A stretch of DNA of 64,000 nt from positions 62,001 through 126,000 of the forward strand of contig CAKOXC010000001.1 in NCBI GenBank assembly GCA_934129945.1, read 5' to 3'. The DNA comes from an uncultured Bacilli bacterium (lineage in GTDB: Bacteria > Bacillota_I > Bacilli_A > RF39 > UBA660). The notes below the pieces were generated by a model. The model did not search any database. It was not told where the DNA came from and was given only the letters and a program-made list of their open reading frames with translations. Of the stretch, positions 8,282-16,874 are shown one piece after another (the first letter of the stretch is position 1; every line of letters starts with the position of its first letter). Made by a program: the position numbers and the translations under genes.

Positions 8282-10206
8282 TATTTATCACCTATTACTT
8301 TCCTATAAATATCAGTCTCTAATATCATTTTACTTGCTATAAAACTATTGTCAACTCTTAATTTCATATTTTCTAAATAATCATCAGTTAAGTTAACACT
8401 ACTATTTGGTATAAAAGTTTTAGTACTGTTTATATATTTTCCATTATCAGAAATGAAACTATGATCTGAAAAAATAGCAAGACCTTCTGTATCACTTAAA
8501 ATATCATTACCTATTAGTAACCTGGAATCATATGATACACCAAATAAATTTAGAATTGTTGGTAATACATCTATTTGGCTACCAACTTTGTCTACTTCTT
8601 TTATTATTTTATCATTATTATTCCAAATTATAAGATTACTATGATTAACTTCAAATAATTCATCTCTTTCATAGGAAGATATTTCATTAATTTTATCAAC
8701 ACTTAAAGTATAAGGATAATGATCTCCTGTTATAACAATAACAGTGTCATCAAGTTTATTACTTGCTTTTAAGTTATTAATTAAAGCCTCTATTGCTCTA
8801 TCAAATTCTATCTGGGTTGCAAGATATGCTTTTAAATCTTCATCATATGGTAAATCTTTAACTAATTCTTCATTTTTTATGGCAATGCTATTACCACCAT
8901 TGAAATTATATGGTGCATGTCCACTAACTGAAATATAATAAGTCATAAATTTATCATTTTGCATATATAGAGGACTAGTTTTATTAATCATATCAATATC
9001 ACTTGGTAACCATTTACAATCAATGTAATTTTCCATACCATTTTTACATCCCATATAATTATTAAAGCCAAGAGTTGGCATAGTTAAATCTCTTTTATAA
9101 TAAGTATACGTCCAATCATGATATGCATTTGTTTGATAACCTAAGCTATTAAAAGTGTTTCCAAGAGAATATAAAAATGATGGGTTATACTTTCGCCAAA
9201 GGTTTAATATTTCCTGAGTTGGAATAAGACTGGTGGTAGCTTGAAACTCACCACCAGTAGTTGATAAGAACACAGGCGAATAATAATTATTAAATACAAA
9301 CCCAGTATGAGTTAATTTATATAATGTCGGTGTTAACTTTTCATCAACAGCTATACTATTAAAACCTTCTGCTAAAATAAAAATTAAATTCTTACCGTTA
9401 TACATACCAGTATATTCATTCTTAGATGTAGCAATGTTATTTTCTAAATACTCATATAAATTTTTTTCTTCATCACTTATAGCATTATTTTTTAAAGAAG
9501 CAAAATCTATATTTAATATATTATCTTCATATTTTGAAATAACTGTTTCATTTCTATTTTCTTTGAACGTTTTTTGAATCTCTATTGTATCATTGAATCC
9601 AAATAAGAATCTTTCAACGTTTAATCTACTACTGGTTATAAGTCCAAAATAATTAATACTTTCTAATAAGTTATCATATTTAAAATAATACTTATAACCA
9701 GTTTGTTTAAAAGGAATTATAATTAAAATAGAACATAAATAACTTATTAGAATTTTAGAAAATAACTTCCATTTTCTTTTATGATAATTTCTAAAATCTA
9801 TTTTTTTATTAAAAATAATTAATAAAATAAGTGGAATAATCATTATCAATATATAACCAATATTTTCAAAAAATACTTGGAATCCAATTTTATAAAATTC
9901 TATAGCTTGAGTTGCTAGTGTAATCGTACTTATTGAAAAAGGTACATCTAGTAACTTATAATAAACCAAATTAAATCCAAATAAAAATGAAATAAAAACT
10001 GTAATAATTATTGTAAAAATAAATTGTTTATTTCTTGTTTTAAATATTTTAGTTAAAAAATATAAAACTAATGCAATAGTTATTGAAAAAAATAAAGTGA
10101 AAATTAAACCATCAGTAAAGTTTTTATAAACTACTATTTTATAACATAATTCTAAATATAAAATTAATATCAAATAAAAAGCGAAAAGATTTAGTTTTTT
10201 ATTCAT
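8281..10206 (-). CDS. LtaS-like sulfatase-family glycerol-phosphate transferase
   Basis: Residues 1-170 hold about five membrane segments. The outer-face sulfatase/alkaline-phosphatase-type domain follows. Visible active-site elements are the metal-binding Glu in FILAEGFNS, the threonine region LSTTGGEFQATTSL (TSDAEF-like in LtaS) and TGDHYPYT for the Asp-His pair. Length (641 residues) fits LtaS/YfnI/YqgS enzymes, which polymerise glycerol phosphate from phosphatidylglycerol for lipoteichoic acid or a related polymer. It is coupled to asnB by a TAATG overlap and begins 39 bases after tex. An extended -10 (TGTTATAAT) in that gap may give it its own promoter. Exact substrate is inference. Confidence 0.82.
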   Translation of the reverse strand: MNKKLNLFAFYLILILYLELCYKIVVYKNFTDGLIFTLFFSITIALVLYFLTKIFKTRNKQFIFTIIITVFISFLFGFNLVYYKLLDVPFSISTITLATQAIEFYKIGFQVFFENIGYILIMIIPLILLIIFNKKIDFRNYHKRKWKLFSKILISYLCSILIIIPFKQTGYKYYFKYDNLLESINYFGLITSSRLNVERFLFGFNDTIEIQKTFKENRNETVISKYEDNILNIDFASLKNNAISDEEKNLYEYLENNIATSKNEYTGMYNGKNLIFILAEGFNSIAVDEKLTPTLYKLTHTGFVFNNYYSPVFLSTTGGEFQATTSLIPTQEILNLWRKYNPSFLYSLGNTFNSLGYQTNAYHDWTYTYYKRDLTMPTLGFNNYMGCKNGMENYIDCKWLPSDIDMINKTSPLYMQNDKFMTYYISVSGHAPYNFNGGNSIAIKNEELVKDLPYDEDLKAYLATQIEFDRAIEALINNLKASNKLDDTVIVITGDHYPYTLSVDKINEISSYERDELFEVNHSNLIIWNNNDKIIKEVDKVGSQIDVLPTILNLFGVSYDSRLLIGNDILSDTEGLAIFSDHSFISDNGKYINSTKTFIPNSSVNLTDDYLENMKLRVDNSFIASKMILETDIYRKVIGDK

Positions 10207-10245
10207 ACTACCAACTCTTTCTGCTTTTTATTATAACATTTTTAT

Positions 10246-12381
10246 TTATTTTATTAAACTTAAAAATACTCTATTTTTTTCTATATCAACATCAACAACA
10301 TAACAATCTACAATATCTCCAACTTTAACAATATCGAGTGGATCTTTAACAAAATCATGGCTCAACTTAGAAACATGAATTAAGCCATCATCATGAAGTC
10401 CAATATCAACAAAAGCTCCAAATGAAACAACATTTCTTACAACACCATTTAATTGCATTCCTTTTTTTAAATCTTTAATATCTAATACATCTTTTTTTAA
10501 TATTATATTATCTAAATTATCACGTGGATCTAATCCTGGATTTAATAGTTCTTTAATGATATCACTTAAGGTATATTCATCAGTATTAAGATTTTTAGCC
10601 ATTTCTTTTATATTAATTTCATTTAATCTATTTTTAAATTCTTCTTTATTGATATCTTTCAAATCAAGATTAACTTTATTAATTAGTTTATTAGCAATAT
10701 CATAACTTTCTGGGTGAATTCCAGTCTTATCAAGTAAATTATCGCCATCAGGTATTCTTAAAAATCCAATTGCTTGTTCATATATTTTATCAGATATTCC
10801 TTTTATTTTCTTGATTTCTTCTCTAGATTTTATTTTATATAGTTCTTTATAATTAGTAATTGCATCTATTGCTTTTTTATTCATCCCAGAAATATATTTT
10901 AAAATACTAGCTGATGCTGTATTAACATTAACCCCAACTTCATTTACTATTTTTTCTACAGTAAATTCTAAAGCTTCTGATAAATTTTTTTGATTAACAT
11001 CATGTTGATATTCTCCAACTCCAATACTCTTCGGATCAATTTTAACTAATTCTGATAATGGGTCTTGTACTCTTCTTCCAATTGATATTGCACTTCTTTT
11101 TTCAACAGTTAAATCTGGAAATTCTTTTATAGCTAAGTCACTTGCAGAATAAACTGATGCACCAGCTTCACTTACTATTGCATACTTAACATCTAAATCT
11201 TTTATGGCATCAGCAACAAACATTTCACTTTCACGTGAAGCAGTACCATTACCTATAGCAATTAAATTAATAGCATATTTCCCAATTAAATCTCTTAAAA
11301 TTTTCTTTGCCTCTTCTTTTTTATTGTGCGGTTCATGAGGATAAATTGTTTCTACTTTTATCATATTTCCAGACTCATCAAGTACCGCTAATTTACACCC
11401 TGTTCTAAATGCTGGATCAAATCCTAAAACTTTTGAATTTTTGATTGGCTTTGTTAGTAATAAGTTTTCTAAATTACTTTTAAAATTTTCTATAGCTAAT
11501 TGTTCTGCATGTTCTGTTAATTCACTTCTTATCTCACGTTCTATACTTGGTAAAATTAATCTTTTTAATGAATCTTTAATAGCAGATTTAACTAATTCTA
11601 CAACAAAAGATTCTTTATTTTTTATAATTTTATTTTCTAGATATTCTTGAATATTATCAAAATCATAATCTAGTGAAACAGTAAGTATTTTTTCGTCTTC
11701 TCCTCGATTCATAGCAAGTACTCTATAATGTTTAGCGTATTTTATCTTCTCTTGAAAATCATAGTACATTTCATATGTTTTTTTAGAATCTTCTGCATTT
11801 TTCTTTAACTTAGAAGTTATAAAACCATTGTTAAAAATATTTTGTCGAATAGATTTACGATAAAATGCATTATCACTTATCCATTCAGCTATTATAAATG
11901 AAGCTCCTTCTAAAGCTTTTTCAGTATTTTCAACACCTTCTTTTATATATTTTGTAGCTAAGTTTTCTAAAGTTCCATTTGTTGGAAAGGCCATAATCAT
12001 TTTAGCAAGTGGTTCTAAACCTAATTTAATTGCTTCACTTGCTTTTGTTTTTTTCTTTTCTTTAAATGGTCGATATAAATCTTCTACTTCTGTAAGTTTA
12101 TTACAAGCCATTATATTTCTTTGTAATTCTTCTGTTAATAAGCCTTTTTCATCGATTAATCTAATTACATCTTCTTTTCTTTTTAATAAATTCATAAGAT
12201 ATGTATATTGATTTTCAATAACTCTTATTTGTTCTTCATCAAGTGAACCGGTAGCTTCTTTTCTGTATCTTGCAATAAACGGAATAGTACAGCCGTCTTC
12301 TAATAAATTTAATACACTTTTTATTTGACTTTCTTTAACATTTAAATAGTTTGCTAGTTGTTTAATTATTTCTTCATTCAT
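10246..12381 (-). CDS. tex: Tex-family RNA-binding transcription accessory protein
   Basis: The 711-residue protein shows the full Tex architecture. An N-terminal helical part contains TIPFIARYRKEATGSLDEEQIR. A YqgF/RuvC-like domain follows (VLGFDPAFRTGCKLAVLD, IAIGNGTASRE), then a helix-hairpin-helix region (VNTASASILKYISGMN, IKGISDKIYEQA). A C-terminal S1 domain completes it (GMQLNGVVRNVVSFGAFVDI through GLIHVSKLSH). Tex/YdcI proteins bind nucleic acid and affect transcription and translation. AGAGG precedes the ATG. A promoter (TTGTTA, 17, TATAAT) lies upstream, and its predicted start falls in an intrinsic-terminator hairpin discussed separately. Confidence 0.93.
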   Translation of the reverse strand: MNEEIIKQLANYLNVKESQIKSVLNLLEDGCTIPFIARYRKEATGSLDEEQIRVIENQYTYLMNLLKRKEDVIRLIDEKGLLTEELQRNIMACNKLTEVEDLYRPFKEKKKTKASEAIKLGLEPLAKMIMAFPTNGTLENLATKYIKEGVENTEKALEGASFIIAEWISDNAFYRKSIRQNIFNNGFITSKLKKNAEDSKKTYEMYYDFQEKIKYAKHYRVLAMNRGEDEKILTVSLDYDFDNIQEYLENKIIKNKESFVVELVKSAIKDSLKRLILPSIEREIRSELTEHAEQLAIENFKSNLENLLLTKPIKNSKVLGFDPAFRTGCKLAVLDESGNMIKVETIYPHEPHNKKEEAKKILRDLIGKYAINLIAIGNGTASRESEMFVADAIKDLDVKYAIVSEAGASVYSASDLAIKEFPDLTVEKRSAISIGRRVQDPLSELVKIDPKSIGVGEYQHDVNQKNLSEALEFTVEKIVNEVGVNVNTASASILKYISGMNKKAIDAITNYKELYKIKSREEIKKIKGISDKIYEQAIGFLRIPDGDNLLDKTGIHPESYDIANKLINKVNLDLKDINKEEFKNRLNEINIKEMAKNLNTDEYTLSDIIKELLNPGLDPRDNLDNIILKKDVLDIKDLKKGMQLNGVVRNVVSFGAFVDIGLHDDGLIHVSKLSHDFVKDPLDIVKVGDIVDCYVVDVDIEKNRVFLSLIK

Positions 12382-12398
12382 ATTGTTACCTCTTTTTC

Positions 12399-12430
12399 AA
12401 AAAAATATAGATAAGTTATTCTTATCTATA
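12399..12430 (-). terminator. Intrinsic terminator immediately upstream of tex
   Basis: On the minus strand a perfect 10-bp stem (TATAGATAAG, loop AATAA, CTTATCTATA) is followed by seven U residues at 12399-12405. It lies between the small toxin-like gene and tex, so it would end transcripts arriving from upstream. Confidence 0.7.
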
Positions 12431-12433
12431 AAA

Positions 12434-12462
12434 ATTATAAAATATATTTTATTTTTTAACAA
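12434..12462 (-). promoter_or_regulatory. Promoter for tex
   Basis: TTGTTA (12457-12462), a 17-base spacer and TATAAT (12434-12439) on the minus strand. The predicted start near 12427 lies in the first arm of the upstream terminator, so tex mRNA would lose part of that stem. Confidence 0.6.
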
Positions 12463-12480
12463 GTTTTAAAATTATAAATA

Positions 12481-12509
12481 TTGTTTAATATAAAAATATA
12501 TGCTATTAT
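12481..12509 (+). promoter_or_regulatory. Promoter of the short convergent RNA
   Basis: TTGTTT (12481-12486), a 17-base spacer ending in TGC, then TATTAT (12504-12509). This is an extended -10 promoter reading toward the toxin-like gene. Confidence 0.65.
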
Positions 12510-12515
12510 TAATTT

Positions 12516-12599
12516 AAGTGAGAAGCAGATTTCTTTAGGGAATGATGCTAACCACATGTTGGGTGCATCTTTATTCAGTCAGAATAAAGATGCTTTTTT
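12516..12599 (+). ncRNA. Short antisense-type RNA (candidate antitoxin RNA)
   Basis: A transcript of about 85 nt is predicted from the promoter at 12481-12509 to a strong terminator. It contains no credible reading frame. GAGAAGCAG (12520-12528) and GATGCTAACCAC (12544-12555) recur, inverted, at the 5' end of the facing toxin-like transcript. The GATGC element can also pair with the GCATC that begins the terminator stem. It would be fully complementary to the 3' untranslated part of the facing mRNA, as in convergent type I pairs such as TxpA/RatA and BsrG/SR4. The RNA is inferred from promoter, terminator and structure only. Confidence 0.6.
12565..12599 (+). terminator. Intrinsic terminator of the short RNA
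   Basis: A perfect 12-bp stem (GCATCTTTATTC at 12565-12576, loop AGTCA, complement at 12582-12593) is followed by six T residues. On the opposite strand the same stem lacks a U tract. Confidence 0.85.
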
Positions 12600-12600
12600 A

Positions 12601-12693
12601 TTATATTAATATAAATATCAATTTATAAATTATATATAATAATATGATTATTAAGATAAATAATCCTAAGATTAAAAAATCTTTTTTTGTCAT
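12601..12693 (-). CDS. Small hydrophobic membrane peptide, candidate type I toxin (30 aa)
   Basis: A 31-codon frame begins MTKKDFLILGLF and is otherwise almost entirely Ile, Leu, Phe and Tyr, with one internal Lys. It forms a single membrane span with a short charged N-terminus. The ATG is preceded by AAAGGAAGTGATT, a strong Shine-Dalgarno site. The mRNA has a consensus promoter and a leader of about 85 nt. In that leader AATCACTTTCTT can pair with AAGGAAGTGATT, hiding the binding site. Size, hydrophobicity, sequestered site and a convergent short RNA match the TxpA/BsrG/holin-like toxin type. No sequence family is asserted, and toxicity is inference. Confidence 0.65.
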   Translation of the reverse strand: MTKKDFLILGLFILIIILLYIIYKLIFILI

Positions 12694-12745
12694 ATATAAT
12701 CACTTCCTTTATTACTTTTAACCCCCCTGAATTAAATCCCTAGAT

Positions 12746-12757
12746 AAGAAAGTGATT
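12746..12757 (-). promoter_or_regulatory. Anti-Shine-Dalgarno segment in the toxin mRNA leader
   Basis: On the minus strand this reads AATCACTTTCTT and pairs at 11 of 12 positions, with the twelfth a G-U pair, with AAGGAAGTGATT at 12698-12709. That segment contains the ribosome binding site of the 30-residue peptide. Confidence 0.6.
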
Positions 12758-12785
12758 AGCATCTTTTTCTGCTTCTCGAGACTGT

Positions 12786-12813
12786 ATTATATAGTAATTT
12801 TTTTATATTTCAA
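12786..12813 (-). promoter_or_regulatory. Consensus promoter of the small membrane peptide gene
   Basis: TTGAAA (12808-12813), a 16-base spacer and a perfect TATAAT (12786-12791) on the minus strand. The predicted start is near 12779. Confidence 0.75.
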
Positions 12814-12864
12814 GGCTTTCGACAAAACTAGATAAAACTTCTTATTTTTTGACATTTTTTGCAT

Positions 12865-12892
12865 AAAAAAACTTACATCAATTTGATATAAG
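12865..12892 (-). terminator. Terminator of the lgt-trxB operon
   Basis: An 8-bp stem with one G-U pair (CTTATATC, loop AAATT, GATGTAAG on the minus strand) is followed by seven U residues, directly after the trxB stop codon. Confidence 0.7.
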
Positions 12893-12893
12893 C

Positions 12894-13787
12894 TTAATTT
12901 TTTATCTTATTAATTATATTCGTAGCAGCTTCTGCTCCTTCACTTGCAGCATGAACTAGTTGATAATGTTTTTTACTAATACTATCACCTACAGCATAAA
13001 TTCCTGATATTTTTGTTTCATAATTATCATTAACAACAATATATCCTTCTTCATTTGTTATATCTAATTTATCAAGATAATTGTTAGCTGGAATGTACCC
13101 AATATATTCAAATAACCCTGAAACTTTTAAATTCAATCCATTATCTAAATCAATAGATTTTAACATACCATTTTCTTCATTTATTTTTACTATTTTACTA
13201 TTTACTATTATTTTAACATTATCTAATTCTTTTACTTCTTCTACTAATTTATTATCAGCAGTAAATTGCTCTTTTCTATGAATTAAATATATTTTATTTA
13301 CTAATTTTGCTAAATATATTGTTTCTTCTAAAGAACTATTACCACCACCAACTACTGCTATATCCTTTCCTTTATAAAGGTTACCATCACAAAGTGCACA
13401 AGTGCTTATTCCTCTACCAAATAACTCTTCTTCATTTTCTAATCCTAATTTTCTTGGGATTCTACCACTTGCAATTATTACATATTTAGTTTCATAAACA
13501 TTATCTTTTGTAACAATCTTCTTAATACTATTTTCAATAGTGATATCTAATACTTCACTTATTTTATATTCTATTTTATTTTCATTAAATTGTTTAAATA
13601 ATTCATAAGATAATTCTGGCCCTGTTATATCTCCAACTCCAGGATAATTACTAACTATATTAATTTTGTTTAGTAATCCTCCTGGTGCACTTTTTTCAAG
13701 TACTAATACATTAAGATTATTTCTCTTAGCATATATAGCAGCACTTATTCCAGAAATTCCCATTCCTATTATTATTAAATCATACAT
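12894..13787 (-). CDS. trxB: Thioredoxin reductase (NAD(P)H-FAD disulfide reductase)
   Basis: This is a low-molecular-weight thioredoxin-reductase-type flavoprotein of 297 residues, slightly short of the usual 310. The FAD dinucleotide motif is GMGISGISAA at residues 8-17. The redox pair is CALC at 130-133 (CATC in most family members). The NADPH motif is GGGNSSLEE, with HRKEQF downstream, and the C-terminal FAD motif is GIYAVGDS. It reduces thioredoxin with NADPH in the cytoplasm. AGGTGAT precedes the ATG, and it starts 8 bases after lgt, so they form an operon. Some CxxC paralogues act on other thioredoxin-like partners. Confidence 0.9.
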   Translation of the reverse strand: MYDLIIIGMGISGISAAIYAKRNNLNVLVLEKSAPGGLLNKINIVSNYPGVGDITGPELSYELFKQFNENKIEYKISEVLDITIENSIKKIVTKDNVYETKYVIIASGRIPRKLGLENEEELFGRGISTCALCDGNLYKGKDIAVVGGGNSSLEETIYLAKLVNKIYLIHRKEQFTADNKLVEEVKELDNVKIIVNSKIVKINEENGMLKSIDLDNGLNLKVSGLFEYIGYIPANNYLDKLDITNEEGYIVVNDNYETKISGIYAVGDSISKKHYQLVHAASEGAEAATNIINKIKN

Positions 13788-13795
13788 TTTATCAC

Positions 13796-14608
13796 CTAAA
13801 ATCTAATTTGATCAGCATTTGATTCACTATAAAGATTTTCAAATTTACTTCTTCTAGATAAAATCATAAATGCAAATAACCCTATTAAAAATAATAATAC
13901 TGATATAAGTTGGGCAACTTTAAATCCACCTAGCATTAAAGAATCAGTTCTACTAGCTTCTATTACAAATCTTCCAATGCTATACCACATTAAATATATA
14001 GATGTTAATTGACCTACTTTTAAATATTTAAATTTTCTAGCTATTAATAAAACTATAAATCCTAAAAGACACCAAATAGATTCATACAAGAAAGTTGGAG
14101 TATAATATATTCCTCCAATATTCATATTATTAATTATAAATTCCGGTATATGCATATCTTTTAATTTAGCATAAGTTGTAGCTACTCCGTGTGCTTCTTG
14201 ATTAAAGAAATTTCCCCATCTTCCAATAGCTTGACCAAGAATTAATGGTACACAACACATATCAGTAATTTTTATTAAATTAGCATTATATTTTTTACAA
14301 TATATAATTAATGTAATAAATCCAGCAATAATGCCTCCGTGAATTGCAAGACCGCCTTCCCAAATTTTGAAAATTGATATTAAATCATTTTTATATAAAT
14401 CAAAATTAAATATTACATAATATGCTCTTGCACCTATGAATCCAAAAATAATCATCCAAAAAAACATATTAAATAAAAAATCTATATTATAATTATATTT
14501 TCTTCCTTCTTTAGCAAGTAATAAAAATCCTACAACTACTGCAATTAATAATAATACAGAATACCATCTTATATTAAAATTACCTATAGAAATAATATAT
14601 TTACTCAT
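13796..14608 (-). CDS. lgt: Prolipoprotein diacylglyceryl transferase
   Basis: Lgt moves a diacylglyceryl group from phosphatidylglycerol to the lipobox cysteine of prelipoproteins. The 270-residue polytopic protein shows the HGGIIAGF segment and the family signature GRWGNFFNQEAHG. Several hydrophobic spans cover nearly the whole chain, and the C-terminal GRFVIEASRTD is also typical. AAAGG lies upstream of the ATG. It is the first gene of a two-gene unit with trxB. Confidence 0.95.
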   Translation of the reverse strand: MSKYIISIGNFNIRWYSVLLLIAVVVGFLLLAKEGRKYNYNIDFLFNMFFWMIIFGFIGARAYYVIFNFDLYKNDLISIFKIWEGGLAIHGGIIAGFITLIIYCKKYNANLIKITDMCCVPLILGQAIGRWGNFFNQEAHGVATTYAKLKDMHIPEFIINNMNIGGIYYTPTFLYESIWCLLGFIVLLIARKFKYLKVGQLTSIYLMWYSIGRFVIEASRTDSLMLGGFKVAQLISVLLFLIGLFAFMILSRRSKFENLYSESNADQIRF

Positions 14609-14690
14609 AATTATCTAACCTTTCATTATTAATTATTATAACATAACCTATGACTTTTATTATATAATATTTTTTATATTAACAGAATTA

Positions 14691-14719
14691 TTGTCTAGCA
14701 TTTAAAATTATGCTAAAAT
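14691..14719 (+). promoter_or_regulatory. Promoter for the acetyltransferase / O-antigen ligase-like pair
   Basis: TTGTCT (14691-14696), a 17-base spacer ending TGC, and TAAAAT (14714-14719), an extended -10 promoter 24 bases before the ATG. Confidence 0.65.
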
Positions 14720-14742
14720 TATCTTAGATTAGGATTGATAAT

Positions 14743-15273
14743 ATGAAATTTTATACTAAAAAACAATTAAAAAGATTAAGAGTTGCACTGATATTTGAAA
14801 GTAATAAGAGAACTAAATATATTGTAAACCACAATTTATTCAAAAATGTTGGGAAAAATTTTTTCTTTCAGCCTCGATTTATTCCTGCTGATCCAGAATT
14901 AATTTCATTTCACGATAATGTTGTAGTAGCAAGTAATGTTACTTTTATCACTCATGATATTACACATAATATGCTTAATAATATTGATGGTTGTAATTTA
15001 AATTTTGAATATAACAATGGTTGTATAGAAGTTATGAATAATGTGTTTATTGGTTCAAATAGTATAATTCTTCCTAATGTAAGAATTGGATCTAATGTTA
15101 TTATTGCAGCTGGTAGCATAATTACTAAAGATATTCCTGATAATTCAGTTGTTGCTGGCGTACCAGCTAGAGTTATTGAAACTTTTGATAAGTATTTAGA
15201 AAAAAGAAAAAATATAAAATATTTAGATACTAATAGCGCGTGGGAGAAATTTTATAATGAAAAAAATAAATAA
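14743..15273 (+). CDS. Hexapeptide-repeat O-acyltransferase
   Basis: The 176-residue protein has a left-handed beta-helix of imperfect hexapeptides (VFIGSNSIILPNVRIGSNVI and onward). It ends in the NSVVAGVPARVI motif of the maltose/galactoside/chloramphenicol O-acetyltransferase family, with a candidate catalytic His in FITHDITHN. Such enzymes acetylate sugars or glycans from acetyl-CoA. Its 3' end overlaps the next gene by 17 bases. That gene is an O-antigen-ligase-like membrane protein, so it probably modifies a surface polysaccharide. The donor and sugar are not determinable here. Confidence 0.82.
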   Translation: MKFYTKKQLKRLRVALIFESNKRTKYIVNHNLFKNVGKNFFFQPRFIPADPELISFHDNVVVASNVTFITHDITHNMLNNIDGCNLNFEYNNGCIEVMNNVFIGSNSIILPNVRIGSNVIIAAGSIITKDIPDNSVVAGVPARVIETFDKYLEKRKNIKYLDTNSAWEKFYNEKNK

Positions 15274-16558
15274 TTTTTTAGAAAAAAATATAGAAAAAAT
15301 ATTAATTATTTTTCTATACCTTCAACCTTTTTTAGATATTATAACGGCAATTAGTATTAAAAAATTTGATATTAATTTAACTATAGGTTCTATAGTTAGA
15401 CTACTATTTTTAGTATTTTGTTTTGTATACTTAGTTTTTATTAACAAAGAACATAAAAAGAAAAATATTTTTTTTCTTATAATTATAGGGAGTTATTTTA
15501 TAATATACACTGGTATTAATTTCTATTATAAAGATTTAACTTCAACAATTTATGAAGTAAAAAATTTACTTAATACTTTTTATTTACCAGTAGTTTTAAT
15601 AACATTTATTGAAATTTTTAAACAATACAAAATTAAGTTTAATTTAAAACATTTAGTTATAATTTTTTCTATTTATATTTTTTCAATTATAATTGCTGAT
15701 ATCACTAATACTTCTTTTTTAAGTTATAGTCATTCTAAACTAGGAAGCATTGGATGGTTTTTATCAGCTAATGCTATTGGTAATATTTTAAGTTTTTTAC
15801 TTCCCATAATTATTTATTACTTAATTTATAAGAAAAATAAATTATTTGGAAGTTTATTAATACTATCTACTTTATATGTTTTTGCTACAATGGGAACTAA
15901 AGTACCAATTTTAAGTTTAGGAATAATTTTAGCAACAAATTTTCTTTATTATTTTATAAAAAGTATTAAAGAAAAAAAATATAAAAATATTTCTTTAATA
16001 ATTTCATTGTTTTTAATAATCATTGTCTCTACTATTTTAATTTTACCTAAAACTTCTTTTTACAAGAATATCAAAATTCATATGAGCTACTATAAAATTA
16101 ACAATATTTTAGAAATATTTACAGACTATGATAATATTAATAACTTAATATTTAGTGAAAGATTAACTTTTTTAAAAAATACAAATAATTCTTATAAAAA
16201 TGCACCATTACCAGCTAAAGTATTTGGTATTGGATACATTGAAAATTTTAATACAGCAAAAGAAAGCACTAAGACAATAGAGATTGATTATTTTGAAGTT
16301 TTTTATCGCCATGGTATAGTTGGATTCATTATATATTTTAGTGTTTTTATAAAATTCTTATATATTGTAATTAAAAAAGCTTTAACAAAATTTAGCTTAA
16401 TTAATACAGAATATTTAACAAGTATAATTTTAATATTACTTCTTTCATTATTTTCTGGACATATTTTAGTTACACCTGCAGTAAGTATTTTTATTGCCAT
16501 CTTATTTTGTATAATTATATACGAATTTAAAGATGATAAAAGAAAAATTGCTAAATAA
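15257..16558 (+). CDS. O-antigen ligase / Wzy-like polysaccharide membrane protein
   Basis: This 433-residue protein has about ten or more hydrophobic segments and a large loop around residues 260-345. That layout is typical of the WaaL/Wzy O-antigen ligase superfamily (for example the MFPIFLYLQPFLDI-like N-terminus seen in Gram-positive members, here IIFLYLQPFLDI). The family polymerises or ligates glycan units on lipid carriers at the outer face of the membrane. It overlaps the acetyltransferase gene by 17 bases. No glycosyltransferase is in the immediate vicinity, so the pair is a small island. Family level is reasonably supported; the exact reaction is not. Confidence 0.7.
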   Translation: MKKINNFLEKNIEKILIIFLYLQPFLDIITAISIKKFDINLTIGSIVRLLFLVFCFVYLVFINKEHKKKNIFFLIIIGSYFIIYTGINFYYKDLTSTIYEVKNLLNTFYLPVVLITFIEIFKQYKIKFNLKHLVIIFSIYIFSIIIADITNTSFLSYSHSKLGSIGWFLSANAIGNILSFLLPIIIYYLIYKKNKLFGSLLILSTLYVFATMGTKVPILSLGIILATNFLYYFIKSIKEKKYKNISLIISLFLIIIVSTILILPKTSFYKNIKIHMSYYKINNILEIFTDYDNINNLIFSERLTFLKNTNNSYKNAPLPAKVFGIGYIENFNTAKESTKTIEIDYFEVFYRHGIVGFIIYFSVFIKFLYIVIKKALTKFSLINTEYLTSIILILLLSLFSGHILVTPAVSIFIAILFCIIIYEFKDDKRKIAK

Positions 16559-16576
16559 ATAATTTTATGATATTAT
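16548..16576 (+). promoter_or_regulatory. Promoter for the DUF1292 gene
   Basis: TTGCTA (16548-16553), a 17-base spacer ending TGA, and TATTAT (16571-16576). The -35 lies inside the end of the upstream gene. Confidence 0.55.
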
Positions 16577-16602
16577 TATCTTAGAATATGGAGGATTTAG
16601 AC

Positions 16603-16857
16603 ATGAGTGATGTAAATCAAACATTTAAAGTTGAAACTGAAAAAGGAGAAATTAAAGATGCTGAATTACTAAATGTAATTAGTAATAATGACAAAGAATA
16701 TGCAGTATATTCTATTGATAATGGTGATGAAACATCTAATCTTTATGCTTCTAGAATAGTTATTGACGAAAATGGTAAAACAAAATTAATTGATCTTGAA
16801 GATAATGCTGAAAAAGTTGCAATTATTGAAAAGATTAAAGAAATGTTAAATAAATAG
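16603..16857 (+). CDS. DUF1292-family small protein (YrzB-like)
   Basis: The 84-residue acidic protein has the beta-rich layout of DUF1292/YrzB proteins (KEYAVYSIDNGDETSNLYASRIV, then a C-terminal helix KVAIIEKIKEML). The function of this Firmicute family is unknown. The longest frame starts at 16588, but that ATG overlaps GGAGG (16590-16594). The ATG at 16603 is 8 bases after the site and is preferred. Another gene with a similar small acidic product lies at 26241-26486. Confidence 0.75.
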   Translation: MSDVNQTFKVETEKGEIKDAELLNVISNNDKEYAVYSIDNGDETSNLYASRIVIDENGKTKLIDLEDNAEKVAIIEKIKEMLNK

Positions 16858-16874
16858 AAAAAGAGGTAATAAAG

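Noticed and set aside
12544..12599. Attenuator controlling a downstream plus-strand gene
   Set aside because: GATGC can compete for the terminator arm, but no plus-strand gene follows, so a free RNA is more likely.
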